Below the pieces are notes generated by a model. It was not told where the DNA came from. It worked only from the letters and a program-made list of their open reading frames with translations, and did not search any database. From contig OW568882.1 in the NCBI GenBank assembly GCA_938743325.2, positions 496,001-560,000 on the forward strand: a stretch of 64,000 bases of DNA, read 5' to 3'. This document shows, piece after piece, positions 36,898 through 46,495 of the stretch (position 1 is the stretch's first letter; each line of letters begins with the position of its first letter). The DNA is from Pycnococcus provasolii. Lineage: Eukaryota > Chlorophyta > Pseudoscourfieldiophyceae > Pseudoscourfieldiales > Pycnococcaceae. A program made the translations under genes and the position numbers.

Positions 36898-38957
36898 ATG
36901 TCAATGTCCGCCGCCTCTCTCCAAGCCGCGTCGCTTCACCGTGGTTCGTCCTCGTCTTCATCTTCAGCTAAGAAGATTCACTATGCGTCGGGTCGATCGT
37001 CTTGTCGTGCGAACTCGGTATGTTCATTTTGGTTCATTTTGGTTCATTTTGTTTTTTTTTTGTTTTTGGTTTCATGGTGTTTTTTTTGGTTTCTTTTGGT
37101 TTCTTTTGGTTTCATGGTGGGTGTTTGCTTTTGTTTGGCTTGTTGACGTTGTATTTCTCGCCTCGACTCCATTTCAACCACGGGTGGTGGATAAGAAGTT
37201 AGCTAGCTGGCTCTACAAGAAAGGTGGGTGGGTGGGTGGAGGGGTCACACACTTTCGACACGCCTTTTTCGCGACGGTGGTGGCAAATCTCCCACACACC
37301 CAACAAAAATAACATACAAGAAAGAAACAATAATACTCACAGTATGTATGCCACCAACCTCACCAAACGAAACGTCATCATGTAGGCTCGCGCCATGAAG
37401 CTCGCGTACTGGATGTACTCCGGACCGGCGCACATCGGAACGCTGCGCATCGCGTCGTCGTTCCAGAACGTGCACGCCATCATGCACGCCCCGCTCGGTG
37501 ACGACTACTTCAACGTGCTCCGATCCATGCTCGAGCGCGAGCGCGACTTCACGCCAGTCACAGCCTCCATCGTCGACCGACACGTGCTCGCCGAAGGTTC
37601 CAAGTCCAAGGTGGTGGAGGGAATCACGCGAAAGGCTGCAGAAGACCTGCCTGACCTCATCCTGCTCACGCCCACGTGCACGTCGTCCATCCTCCAGGAG
37701 GACCTCGAGAGCTTCGTCGAAAATGCAAGCCGCAACTCGGGAATGAGCGACGTCATCCTCGCGGACGTCAACCACTACCGCGTCAACGAGATGCAGGCGG
37801 CGGATCGCACACTCGAGCAGATCGTCAGATTCTACGTCGACAGGGCGACCAAGGAGGAGGGATACAAGCCCAAGAAAACGAAGCGGCCGTCCGCGAACAT
37901 CATCGGACCAACGACGCTTGGATTCCACCACCACCACGACGCGCGAGAGCTGAAGCGTATGCTCGGGGAAATGGGAATCGACGTTAACATGGTCACGCCG
38001 GAGGGTGGACGGGTGACTGAACTCAAGCATCTCACCGACGCATGGTTCAACATCGTCCCCTACCGTGAGACTGGATTGATGGCGGCGAAGTACCTCGAGC
38101 GACAGTTTGACATGCCGTTCACGGACACCGTGCCGATGGGAATCCTCGGGACGAACGACTGGATTTCGAGCATCCAGGCCATTGTCAACGAGCAGGCCAA
38201 GCTTCTGGCGCCCGAGGGCGAGGAGGTGCTCATCGTTGACTTCGACGATTACTCAAAACGCCAGACGCTTCACGTCAGCCAGGCTGCCTGGTTTTCGCGC
38301 AGTGTCGATTGCCAGAACCTCACCGGAAAGCGTGCGGTGGTGTTCGGCGATGCCACGCACGCGGCGATGATGACTCGCATCCTGTCGCGCGAGATGTGCA
38401 TCCGCGTCGTATGCGCGGGTACGTACGCGAGGCAAGAGAGCGACTGGTTCCGTGAGCAGGTGCAGAACCACTGCGACGAGATCCTCATCACCGACGACAA
38501 TACGCAGATTGCCGACATGATTGCTCGCCTCGAGCCTGCAGCCATCTTTGGAACGCAGATGGAGCGCCACGTGGGCAAGCGCCTCGACACGCCGTGCGGC
38601 GTGATCAGCAGCCCTGTGCACATCCAGAACTTCCCGCTGGGCTTCCGCCCGTTCTTCGGGTACGAGGGTGCGAACCAGATCAGCGACCTCGTGTACAACA
38701 GCTTCGCTCTCGGCATGGAGGATCACCTGCTTGAGATTTTCGGTGGTCACGACACGAAGGAGGTGATCACAAAGGAGCTGTCCTCGGCGGACGACCTCAT
38801 TTGGCTGGATTCGGGGATCGAGGAGCTGGGCAACATCCCAGGTTTCGTTCGCGGCAAGGTGAAGCGCAACGTGGAGAAGTTTGCACGTCACTTCAACATC
38901 CACGAGATTTCCGCGGAGGTGATGTGGAAGGCAAAGGAGAAGGCTGGAAAGTTTTAA
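36898..38957 (+). CDS. chlB: Light-independent protochlorophyllide reductase subunit B, nuclear copy
   Basis: ChlB with ChlN forms the catalytic part of the dark-operative enzyme that reduces protochlorophyllide to chlorophyllide without light. Exon 1 (36898-37017, 40 codons) is a Ser-rich plastid transit peptide ([17 protein letters not shown]). Exon 2 (37386-38957) continues in phase as [18 protein letters not shown], the normal ChlB start. The intron (37018-37385) has GTATGT and ATGTAG ends; one short extra exon inside it cannot be ruled out. The 520-aa core matches plastid ChlB along its length: HAPLGDDYF (Asp36, the unusual cluster ligand), [82 protein letters not shown]. It converges with the PsbP-like gene. 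Codons are GC-rich like neighbouring genes. Confidence 0.95.
37018..37385 (+). other. Spliceosomal intron of chlB
   Basis: GT...AG intron of 368 nt separating the transit-peptide exon from the ChlB core, phase 0. It contains repeated TTTTGGTTTC and a GGGTGGGTGGGTGG run. Confidence 0.7.
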
Positions 38958-39116
38958 GGTAAGTGCTTTGGATGACTGGAATAAAGCACGCGGTTGGGAG
39001 AAGGATATGATTTGAAATTTGGTAGCCAAACAAAAAAAGCATTCATCATATAAAAAGCCAAAAAAAAAAAAAGGACGTCATTCACATACTATATTTGCAT
39101 CCCTTATCTATGTACT

Positions 39117-40007
39117 CTACTTGCCCCCCGGCAGCGCGTAGCTGCGGAATGTCTCCTGCACCTTCTGGTACATGGCGGGATTCCGTGCGTAGGCTCTCTC
39201 CGACGCGGTGATGAAGATGGCGAAGATGCGTGCTTCCTGAAGGCCGATAGAGCACAGGAGTCGTTGCGTGGACGGGATATTAAAGTCGAGGAACTCGATG
39301 CCGGCGTGGCTGCTCGTGCTCGACTTGATGTCCTTGGCGTTCAGCACGAGGTCCTGCACAAGCACGTCGCTGTTCGTCAAGCTGCTGAGAGCCTTTTGCG
39401 GGTCCTTCAGGTTGAATCCCTGCGAGTCCATGCCTTCGTTGAGCAGTGAGATGACGAAGATCCTCTCTCCTGAAGGCCCAGCAAATCGGCAGTCGATTCC
39501 CTTGGTTCCCTTGTCCACCTTTCCGACGGTATCTTCGGTGAACGTCGCGGGGTAGTCGAAGCTGTATCGTGCTTTGGCCTTGGTGGTTCCTCCGACGCCT
39601 CCATAGTTGACGGGGCTGGTCGCCGCTCCGTAGAACGTGTTGAACTTGATAGCCGACGCGTCCCCCGTTGCTGCTGCACCTCCTGCCCCCCCTGCCCCCG
39701 GCGCGTTTCCGTACGCGGCGTACGCTTCCAGCGGATTTGCGAGATTTGCTGCCGAGACTGCTGCGATGACGGGCGCCACAGAGAAAGAGGCGAGCATGTC
39801 GCGGCGTGGCATCACCAGAGACGACGATGGTGCAGGCAAGGAGACGCCAAGATCCTTGCCTGAAGAAGTGTGTGTGTTTGAACTCGAATGATTACCACCA
39901 CTACAAGCACTACTACTGCGAGCACTACTACAGCGATCGTGTTTCACGTTCACCTTAATGGTACGCGATCGCGAGGTCTTCATAGACGAGGAAGTCTTCA
40001 TCATCAT
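39117..40007 (-). CDS. PsbP-like thylakoid lumen protein
   Basis: A 296-aa precursor of the PsbP superfamily (PPL/PPD group), lumenal proteins that assist photosystem assembly. The N terminus is a Ser/Lys-rich stromal transit peptide (MMMKTSSSMKTSRSR). A twin-arginine thylakoid signal follows (PRRDMLASFSVAPVIAAVSA, then ANPLEAYA), so export by the Tat route is likely. The PsbP domain covers about residues 130-296 (KARYSFDYPATFTED, GIDCRFAGPSGERIFVIS, then the typical C-terminal FRSYALPGG). It is longer than the oxygen-evolving PsbP itself. Its divergent promoter with the HAT/TPR gene holds an inverted pair of the recurring motif. Confidence 0.85.
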   Translation of the reverse strand: MMMKTSSSMKTSRSRTIKVNVKHDRCSSARSSSACSGGNHSSSNTHTSSGKDLGVSLPAPSSSLVMPRRDMLASFSVAPVIAAVSAANLANPLEAYAAYGNAPGAGGAGGAAATGDASAIKFNTFYGAATSPVNYGGVGGTTKAKARYSFDYPATFTEDTVGKVDKGTKGIDCRFAGPSGERIFVISLLNEGMDSQGFNLKDPQKALSSLTNSDVLVQDLVLNAKDIKSSTSSHAGIEFLDFNIPSTQRLLCSIGLQEARIFAIFITASERAYARNPAMYQKVQETFRSYALPGGK

Positions 40008-40159
40008 TTAATACGTGAGCCTGCAGGGAAGGCGAAGTGAACGAACGGACTGGTTTGGAAAACCACAAGAGCCTCAGGGCGTTTGGGACCACCTACTTAA
40101 AACCACCCAATCGGAATCGGCGAGTTTCTTATCTGGAAAATCTCTTTCAAGGAGAGAAG

Positions 40160-40192
40160 GAAACCCCGATTAATGATTCGATTCGGGGTTTC
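40160..40192. promoter_or_regulatory. Inverted pair of the GAAACCCCGAAT motif between divergent genes
   Basis: GAAACCCCGAT is followed about 10 bp later by its inverse ATTCGGGGTTTC. It lies about 50 bp before the HAT/TPR ATG and 155 bp before the PsbP-like ATG. Confidence 0.6.
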
Positions 40193-40239
40193 ACCAGAAA
40201 TCGTCATTTTCATCGTTTTGCATCCGTTCCGTGAATCCT

Positions 40240-42462
40240 ATGGCGGCGTCGTTCATGTCCAAGGCACAGGTCCATGCACGTTGTAGTGTCTGGGGTGGGG
40301 ATCCCAGACGACTTCCTATAAGAATTGGAATTAGATTTGCACACAAGAGTAGTACTTCTCGTAGTAGTCTGACTCTTACTCTAAAGAGAAGAAGTACGTA
40401 TCAAGACTTGTGTGTTCGCTCGTCATCCCCATCCTCCTCGTCGTCATCCTCACCGTCGTCGTCGTCGTCGTCGTCAAAACACAAGCACAAGCAGGCTTTG
40501 GACTGGTTGAAACTTGGACTCTACGAAAAAGCTTCGACGATTCTCGACGTTGCCCTAGATGACGACCCAAACAACGCCAGGCTCATGTGCACGCGCGCGA
40601 GAGTGCACCACCGCATGCGACAAATATCTCAAGCGCGACAGCTCTACGAGCAAGCCGCTTCTTTGGACGCATCGTCAGTCGTGCCACTGCACGCATGGGC
40701 GTGCATGGAGTCAGACCTCGGAAACGCCAAAGACGCTCTCGCTCTCTTCGAACGCGCGCTACTTGTAGACAGCGCGCACGCACCGAGCCACCAGGCAATG
40801 GGACGCGTGTACGCATTTGTCGTCGAGCCGTCGCAACCGCCGGAAGCTGTCGCGTGCTTCGCGCTCGCGCTCAAGCATAACCCGAAGCACGCACCCACCT
40901 TACACGCGTGGGCGCAGATGCTCGAGAGAAGGGCGGAGTCGCACGCAAAGGACAGCAAGCAGATGTGGGATGCCGCGCGACGCATGTACAGTCGCGCCAT
41001 CGAAGTGGGCGGAGACAAGCCGCACGCGCCGTCCGTGCACGCACTCGGGCGACTGCTCGAAAGGAGAGGAAAGCATGCCAAGGCGATGGCCATGTACGAG
41101 AATCGACTCGCGCTGTCTCAGTCGGAACGCTCCGATGCGCCGCTGCTTGCGACGTATGCGCAGCGCCTGCTCGTGCCTCGATCGTCGCAAAGTGCGTCGT
41201 CGTCACGGTCGATCGCGGGACTTGACGTGCTGAAGCGCGCTGCGCTTCGCGACCCGACGCGCGCAGTCATCTGGCTCACGTGGAGCCGACACGAGGATAG
41301 GTGCGGACGTCCTCGCGCGGCGGTGGCGCTGCTTCGTCGCGGCGCGTCGTGCGAATCGAGCCCCGGGCGCGTCAGCCACGCGCTCGCCGCCGCGCTGCTG
41401 CGCCTTGGCACGCTCGAGGCGACTGATGAGGCACGCGAGCTGCTCGAGCGCCTGGCATCGTCGGGAAATGACGCAGCTCGTGCGCATGCGTGCCACACGC
41501 TTGGCCGCCTTGCGTGGGACGAGGGCATGCTGGATGCCGCACGTGCGCACTTTCGCAGCGGCGCGATGTCATCAAACCAGCCGGTGCAGGTGCGCGCACT
41601 CGCGTCGGATGCGTCGTGGCGCGTCGCCAACGTCATCTCCGTGGCGAACGATCTGTCCGCCTCTGCCGACGCCTCATCGTCGTCGTCGTCGTCATCGTCG
41701 TCGTCCCTCTACCCGCCTCAACCACCTGGCATTGCCGCGCGCATTCTCTGCCTGCATGACCTCGGCGACCTCGAGCGATTCGTGGGATCGCTTCGCGAGG
41801 CGGATGCTGCATACATGCTCGCCGACGCGCTCGCAACGTGGGGTGGCGCGATGCCTCCATCCAGCGCAGAGGCTTGGCTCAATATGGCGGCGACGTCGAC
41901 GGACATCGGCGGCAGTGTTGCTCGACCTCCGCCACCGTCGAATCGCGTGAGCAATGCCGCCTCTAGGGTGCTTCGTTCGTGGGCCCTTCTGGGAAGGCGC
42001 GAGAGCGCGTCGCCCGCGAAGGTGCGCATTCGCTTTCGCCGCGCAGCTCTGCTGGATCCCGGCGACGCCAATGGCCATTTGGCTTGGGCGCTGTACGAGC
42101 GTTCGACGGGTCGACGGGCGGCGGCGCGTGCGTGCTTTCGTCGTGGGGCTCACGCGTCGTCCTTCGAGGAGAAGGATGTGGAGTTGCACGCTCGCGTTCT
42201 GCAGGCGTGGGCGTCGACGGAGCGTCGTGCGGGTGCTGTGGAGGATGCGCGTCGTCTTTACAACGAGGCTATCAAAGTGCTTCCATCGGCGTTGTGCGGT
42301 GCTCTGTATGTTGAGCTGGCGCAGCTGGAGATGGAGAGCAGCTTCGAAGACGGCGTCGAGAAGGCGCGTGAGGTTTTGCGTGCGGGTGTGAGGAGTATGA
42401 AGGCTGGCGGTGCTGCAGAGGACGAGGTGAGCCAAGTTCTCAGGTTTTTAAGGGGACTTTGA
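40240..42462 (+). CDS. HAT/TPR repeat protein, possible plastid RNA-maturation factor
   Basis: About 740 aa from ATG 40240; the GTG upstream is not a start. The N terminus (MAASFMSKAQVHARCSVWGG) is basic and could be a plastid transit peptide. The rest is a chain of about a dozen half-TPR (HAT) and TPR units with W/A-x2-L/M-x2-E signatures (PLHAWACMESDLGNAKDA, TLHAWAQMLERR, WLTWSRHEDRCGRPRAA, LAWALYERSTGRRAAARACF, VLQAWASTERRAGAVEDARR). Chlamydomonas MBB1 and land-plant HCF107, which stabilise psbB/psbH transcripts, have this kind of array, so a plastid RNA-binding role is plausible. The exact target cannot be told. Two Ser-runs are low complexity. It shares a promoter with the PsbP-like gene. 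Confidence 0.75.
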   Translation: MAASFMSKAQVHARCSVWGGDPRRLPIRIGIRFAHKSSTSRSSLTLTLKRRSTYQDLCVRSSSPSSSSSSSPSSSSSSSKHKHKQALDWLKLGLYEKASTILDVALDDDPNNARLMCTRARVHHRMRQISQARQLYEQAASLDASSVVPLHAWACMESDLGNAKDALALFERALLVDSAHAPSHQAMGRVYAFVVEPSQPPEAVACFALALKHNPKHAPTLHAWAQMLERRAESHAKDSKQMWDAARRMYSRAIEVGGDKPHAPSVHALGRLLERRGKHAKAMAMYENRLALSQSERSDAPLLATYAQRLLVPRSSQSASSSRSIAGLDVLKRAALRDPTRAVIWLTWSRHEDRCGRPRAAVALLRRGASCESSPGRVSHALAAALLRLGTLEATDEARELLERLASSGNDAARAHACHTLGRLAWDEGMLDAARAHFRSGAMSSNQPVQVRALASDASWRVANVISVANDLSASADASSSSSSSSSSSLYPPQPPGIAARILCLHDLGDLERFVGSLREADAAYMLADALATWGGAMPPSSAEAWLNMAATSTDIGGSVARPPPPSNRVSNAASRVLRSWALLGRRESASPAKVRIRFRRAALLDPGDANGHLAWALYERSTGRRAAARACFRRGAHASSFEEKDVELHARVLQAWASTERRAGAVEDARRLYNEAIKVLPSALCGALYVELAQLEMESSFEDGVEKAREVLRAGVRSMKAGGAAEDEVSQVLRFLRGL

Positions 42463-44389
42463 CTTTTGTTCGCGTGTTTTTTATTCTGATTATTATTTGT
42501 AATGTTACTTTAAACTTGTACAAAAAAAAGAGAGAAAGACATATATCTTGTATGTGTATAGCTCGAGCTTTGTTGAAATGATTGGCCGTTCGCTTATTCT
42601 TGTTGGTATTGCGACTTGTGCGCCAACGCCGTCACAGCTACATTTTCAAGACACTGTCAATTTATCCACAATAGCAAATGTTGTTTGTTGTTTTTCTTTT
42701 TTATGATTATTATCCCTGATGCTGCGTTGAAAGGTCCTTCTCCTTCTGCACACCCTCCGCACACTTCTGCAAGCCAACATCCGACACAACAGGCGCATCG
42801 TCCGTGATTGTGGGCAGAACGCTTATTGTGGTGTGTACCATCTTAGAAGGTGGACGAGCCGAGAGACCCATCATGCGCATCAACGTGGATGACGCTCACT
42901 TGCCGTGTTCTCCGATAGACGCGTTTCGGAACTCTTCAGAGACTAAAGAGGTGGGGAGAGATTTCTTCAAGGCCAGTAAGCCATCGGACACTGACGACGA
43001 TCCTCCTGAGAAACAATCATCCTCCGACGACGACTTTGCAGCAGACTTTTGGGGCTGCTGCTGCGGAGACGCCATCGATGCGATGCGATTATTCGCAAGG
43101 GGAATTAGGATTTCTGATGGCAGGTGCTCTCACCCCCCCTCCGGCCCACCTAGGGGAACTTGGTATTAGGGGTAGGGTTAGGCGGGGCGGGCCCGCCCGG
43201 GGGGATCCCGGTCCGTTTGCTGCCGGTGCGGCTTCGATGTCCTCTTGGCGGCGTTCAGCTAGACGCTTGCGGCAATTGTATCGACTCCATATCTGTGTCG
43301 AGACGTGCTGCTGCAAGAAGCACTGTCCTATTTTCCATAGGCCCTTCAGGAGAGAGGCGCAAGTCGACCGCAACAATGAGCTCGTCGCGACGTGGGTTGC
43401 AATGTTGCACAGCGAGTTTGTTGCGTCGATGCGAGTGAACTTAGGCAATGGCGCGCGTTGTTGAAGGACGTCGGCACCGTCCCCGCGAAACCTCGCACGT
43501 ACGGACGAGCATCTTTGCTCCCGCACTCATGCATGTTCGAGGATCCACCCATGTCTTACGCAAGTCTCTCGGAAGTTCTCCCGGTCGAAAAACTTGGAGC
43601 GACGGCAAGCCGGCACGAACACCACGCCGGCCCCGCTATACCTGGGCGCAAAGCGTTACGCGTAAAACGTTACTTGACGCGTGACGCGTCCCGTGACGCG
43701 TCATGACGCCCCCCCCTCGCCGGCGTGACGCGTCACGAATAACCCTGGTCGGGGAATTTGGTCGGGGATTGGTTTAGGGGTTTGCCGTCACACGTGACGC
43801 GTAAAACGTTACTTGACGCGTGACGCGTCACGTGACGCGTCATGACGCCCCCCCCTCCGGCGTGACGGCGTAAATGCCCACCTATAGGCCCCGCTTCCGC
43901 TTCTTCACCCCGGCTCGATGCCCCGAGGGCAGAGCCTCACCGATCACGGATCGCCCCGAGGGCGGTGTCCGATCGTTTCGGCGGGGGAGGAGCCGACCGT
44001 GCGGACGCGGCTCTCTGCTGTTCCGTGTGGCCAATCACGCGCGTTCCAGACGATAACGTCGCCGTCCCCGAGCGCGCACACGAGGCGCAAAGATGGAAAC
44101 ACCATCTCGCCTCCCTCCACTTGGACGGCACGGTTGCTTGCGCAGCCAGTCTCGACGAGCCTGCAACAGCAAGCACCCTGCGCTTCTCGTCCGTGCGCGG
44201 CGCGCGTTGCGGTGGCGGTGGCGGTGGCGGAGGACCAAAATTTGTCGACCAATGAAAAATTCGAGGGCCCGGTTTTTTCCTGCTCTAAGAAAGCATTCTA
44301 CGATGCATCCCCAGAAGGGGTCGAGGGAAGGAGTAATTTTAATATCTCGCCGCCGCCGCCATTTTACGCATTCTTCTCCACTGCGATCG
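42463..44389. other. Long intergenic region
   Basis: No supported gene over about 1.9 kb. It contains two clusters of ACGCGT palindromes (43655-43735 and 43791-43871) and, near 43170-43210, a GC-rich palindromic segment. Small open frames exist but look like noise. Confidence 0.4.
43655..43871. repeat. Duplicated ACGCGT-rich palindromic cluster
   Basis: Two copies of an about 80-bp block (CGTAAAACGTTACTTGACGC, then GTGACGCGTCA-type palindromes, then a C-run and GGCGTGACG) about 137 bp apart. ACGCGT is the MluI site and matches the MCB-type cell-cycle element known in fungi. Confidence 0.75.
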
Positions 44390-45412
44390 ATGCTCTTTCT
44401 CGTCGGCCTTGGCCTCGGCGCGCCCGACGACATCACGCTGAAGGGCCTGAAGGCTGTCCAGAGCTCCGCGCGCGTCTACCTCGAAAGCTACACGGCGATT
44501 TTACCCGGTCACGTTGCCGATGAGTCTTCGTCTTCGTCTTCATCAGTGGAGTCCGTGGTGACCGGCTCTCCGTCGGGACTGCAAGCCCTTTGCGACGCAT
44601 ACTCGATTCCCGCAAACTCAATCAAACTCGCTGACAGAGAATTCGTCGAGCAGAGATCCGACGAAATCCTCGAAAATACCGAAGACGGGTCGGATGACGA
44701 AGTCAACGTCACTCTGCTCGTTGTGGGAGACCCGCTTTGCGCGACAACGCACGTCGACCTCATGCTGCGCGCATCCGAAAGAGGCACGAAGGTCTCGGTC
44801 GTGCACAACGCTTCGATTGTCAACGCCGTCGGAACGTGTGGACTGTCCGTTTACAGATACGGCGAGGCGGTTTCTATAGTATTCTTCACAGACACGTGGC
44901 AACCTGATTCGTTCTACGACAAAATACTTGCCAACCGACAAAGACACAATAGTGACGCACTGCACACGCTCTGCTTGCTCGACATACAAGTCAAAGAATA
45001 CGACCCCGTCGCGATGTCACGAGGCGAGTTTCGCAGAAATCCGCCAAGATTCATGGACGTGCACCGCGCCGCGAGGCAGCTGCTCGCCGTGGAAAAGAAA
45101 AGAGGGCAGAACGCGTACGGAGCTGACACGCTCGCCGTCGGTCTCGCGCGCGTGGGTGCGAACGACCAGGCTGTGGCTGTGGGAACGCTCGAGGAGTTTG
45201 CTAGAGGGAGCGCACAAGAGCGCGCCGCGGCGGCGGCACGGGCGGCGAGCGAGGAGGATGACGACCTGGACGAGGAGGAGCGCGAGCGCCTCGAGCTCGG
45301 TCGATTCGACGCCGGCGAGCTCGGACCCCCCCTGCACTCGCTTGTTCTGTGCGGAACGCTCACGGATGTTGAGCAGCAGGCTCTAGAGAGATGGCGGCGT
45401 GTAGCTGTGTAA
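44390..45412 (+). CDS. DPH5: Diphthine methyl ester synthase (DPH5)
   Basis: SAM-dependent methyltransferase that carries out the second step of diphthamide formation on elongation factor 2. 340 aa from ATG 44390; open codons upstream are not part of it. The family signature is visible: MLFLVGLGLGAPDDITLKG at the start, YLESYTAIL, REFVEQRSDEIL, VTLLVVGDPLCATTHVDLML (substrate/SAM loop), VSVVHNASIVNAVGTCGLSVYRYG and VSIVFFTDTWQPDSFYDKI. The C-terminal half holds LLDIQVKEYDP, LAVGLARVGANDQ and LVLCGTLTDVEQ. Ser-rich and Asp/Glu-rich insertions (about residues 43-52 and 285-300) make it somewhat longer than the usual 280-290. The assignment is secure. Confidence 0.95.
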   Translation: MLFLVGLGLGAPDDITLKGLKAVQSSARVYLESYTAILPGHVADESSSSSSSVESVVTGSPSGLQALCDAYSIPANSIKLADREFVEQRSDEILENTEDGSDDEVNVTLLVVGDPLCATTHVDLMLRASERGTKVSVVHNASIVNAVGTCGLSVYRYGEAVSIVFFTDTWQPDSFYDKILANRQRHNSDALHTLCLLDIQVKEYDPVAMSRGEFRRNPPRFMDVHRAARQLLAVEKKRGQNAYGADTLAVGLARVGANDQAVAVGTLEEFARGSAQERAAAAARAASEEDDDLDEEERERLELGRFDAGELGPPLHSLVLCGTLTDVEQQALERWRRVAV

Positions 45413-45521
45413 ATTTATTTTTTTCAATCAATTTCGTTCTTGTTTCATAAATAATTACATTCATGCACGACTCGAGGCAAAATATTCAAGCAATTTCGTT
45501 TTGTTCCATAAACAATTACAT

Positions 45522-46211
45522 TCAAGCGCTCCAGGCAATAGTGAAGGCGTCATTCATCTCATTGGGCTCGAGTCCCTCAAAGTAGATGTGATGGTCGTCA
45601 ATGCATCCATATGGCGAGCACTTAGGGCGATCGACGAGCTCAAATTTGATGATGGCTTGAACGACTTCGGCGATGGTGAAGTAGCCCTTGTCGTTGCTGT
45701 AGGTGCGTTCGGAACGGTGACTCGACGCCAAGACGTGAGAGGACTCAAGTGTCATTGTGTCCCCAATGAACCCAGGCTGAGCCAAGTCGTCCGGAGTGAG
45801 ATCTATCATGCCGTCGCTATTTTCGTCGTCCTCATCGGCATCATCGCCACCATAGCGATCGAGGCGGCTGGCTGTTATGCTCTTGATTTTGTTGTCTTGA
45901 TGATCATATGTCTTGATTTCGAGATTGAAATTGATGCGGTGATCGCCTATCATCATCGCCGGTGTCGGTCCGTACGACGACGAGCAGCCTGTGCGTTGCG
46001 TGCGAGCCACCACCACCGACGGGCCGCACGCCGGCACGTTCGAGGAGGCGCACTCCTCCTCCTCCTCCGTGTGGTAAGCGTCGTTGGAGTGGCCCAGCAT
46101 GTACATCATGTAATCCCTAACCAAATGATGAGGTGGAGGTGGCGGCGGCGGCGGCGGCGGCGGCGGAGGAGGAGGCGGCGGCGGAGGAGGTGGAACTGTC
46201 GAAGCCGCCAT
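45522..46211 (-). CDS. Unknown protein with N-terminal polyproline tract
   Basis: A 229-aa frame from ATG 46211 (MAASTVPPP). A run of about 20 prolines (GGC/GGA-rich DNA at 46136-46196) is followed by an acidic region (HTEEEEECASSN, RYGGDDADEDDENSD). The C-terminal part has repeated short acidic/aromatic elements (DKGYFTIAEVVQAIIKFE, DDHHIYFEGLEPNE) that look like a folded domain but match no family I know. It diverges from the proline-rich secreted gene at 46.5 kb, with a copy of the recurring motif between them. Confidence that it is a gene is moderate. Confidence 0.5.
   Translation of the reverse strand: MAASTVPPPPPPPPPPPPPPPPPPPPPHHLVRDYMMYMLGHSNDAYHTEEEEECASSNVPACGPSVVVARTQRTGCSSSYGPTPAMMIGDHRINFNLEIKTYDHQDNKIKSITASRLDRYGGDDADEDDENSDGMIDLTPDDLAQPGFIGDTMTLESSHVLASSHRSERTYSNDKGYFTIAEVVQAIIKFELVDRPKCSPYGCIDDHHIYFEGLEPNEMNDAFTIAWSA
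46136..46196. repeat. GGCGGC/GGAGGT trinucleotide tract
   Basis: Encodes the polyproline tract of the minus-strand gene. Confidence 0.85.
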
Positions 46212-46326
46212 TGAAAGGAGCCAGTGAAAAGTGAAAACCAAATGATTCCGTTTGAAAAAAATGAAAATGGGACAGGTGAGGAAAACCCACGCACCCACGG
46301 AGGATTCCAACGGGAAGTCTGTCTTG

Positions 46327-46340
46327 TAACCCCGAATAAT
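46327..46340. promoter_or_regulatory. TAACCCCGAATAAT motif between divergent genes
   Basis: About 115 bp from the minus-strand ATG (46211) and 155 bp from the plus-strand ATG (46496). Confidence 0.5.
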
Positions 46341-46495
46341 GAATTCAACCTTTGCTCAAGATTTGTTGTGAATGTTCAAACCCCCAATGGAATCTGTCAC
46401 ATGGGGCCCACGATTACGGTCGGAGAAATCTCAACCCACCGTTCCCCTATTGTTTTATTTCCCATCGACTCCGCCCCTTTGTGACATCACATCAC

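Noticed and set aside
36898-38957. chlB as a recent plastid DNA insertion (NUPT)
   Set aside because: It has a targeting exon, a spliceosomal intron, no plastid neighbours, and GC-rich codons like surrounding nuclear genes.
42804-43169. 121-codon frame (starts with ATT-rich context) between the HAT protein and DPH5
   Set aside because: Acidic, Ser-rich, without family match or neighbours that would support it.
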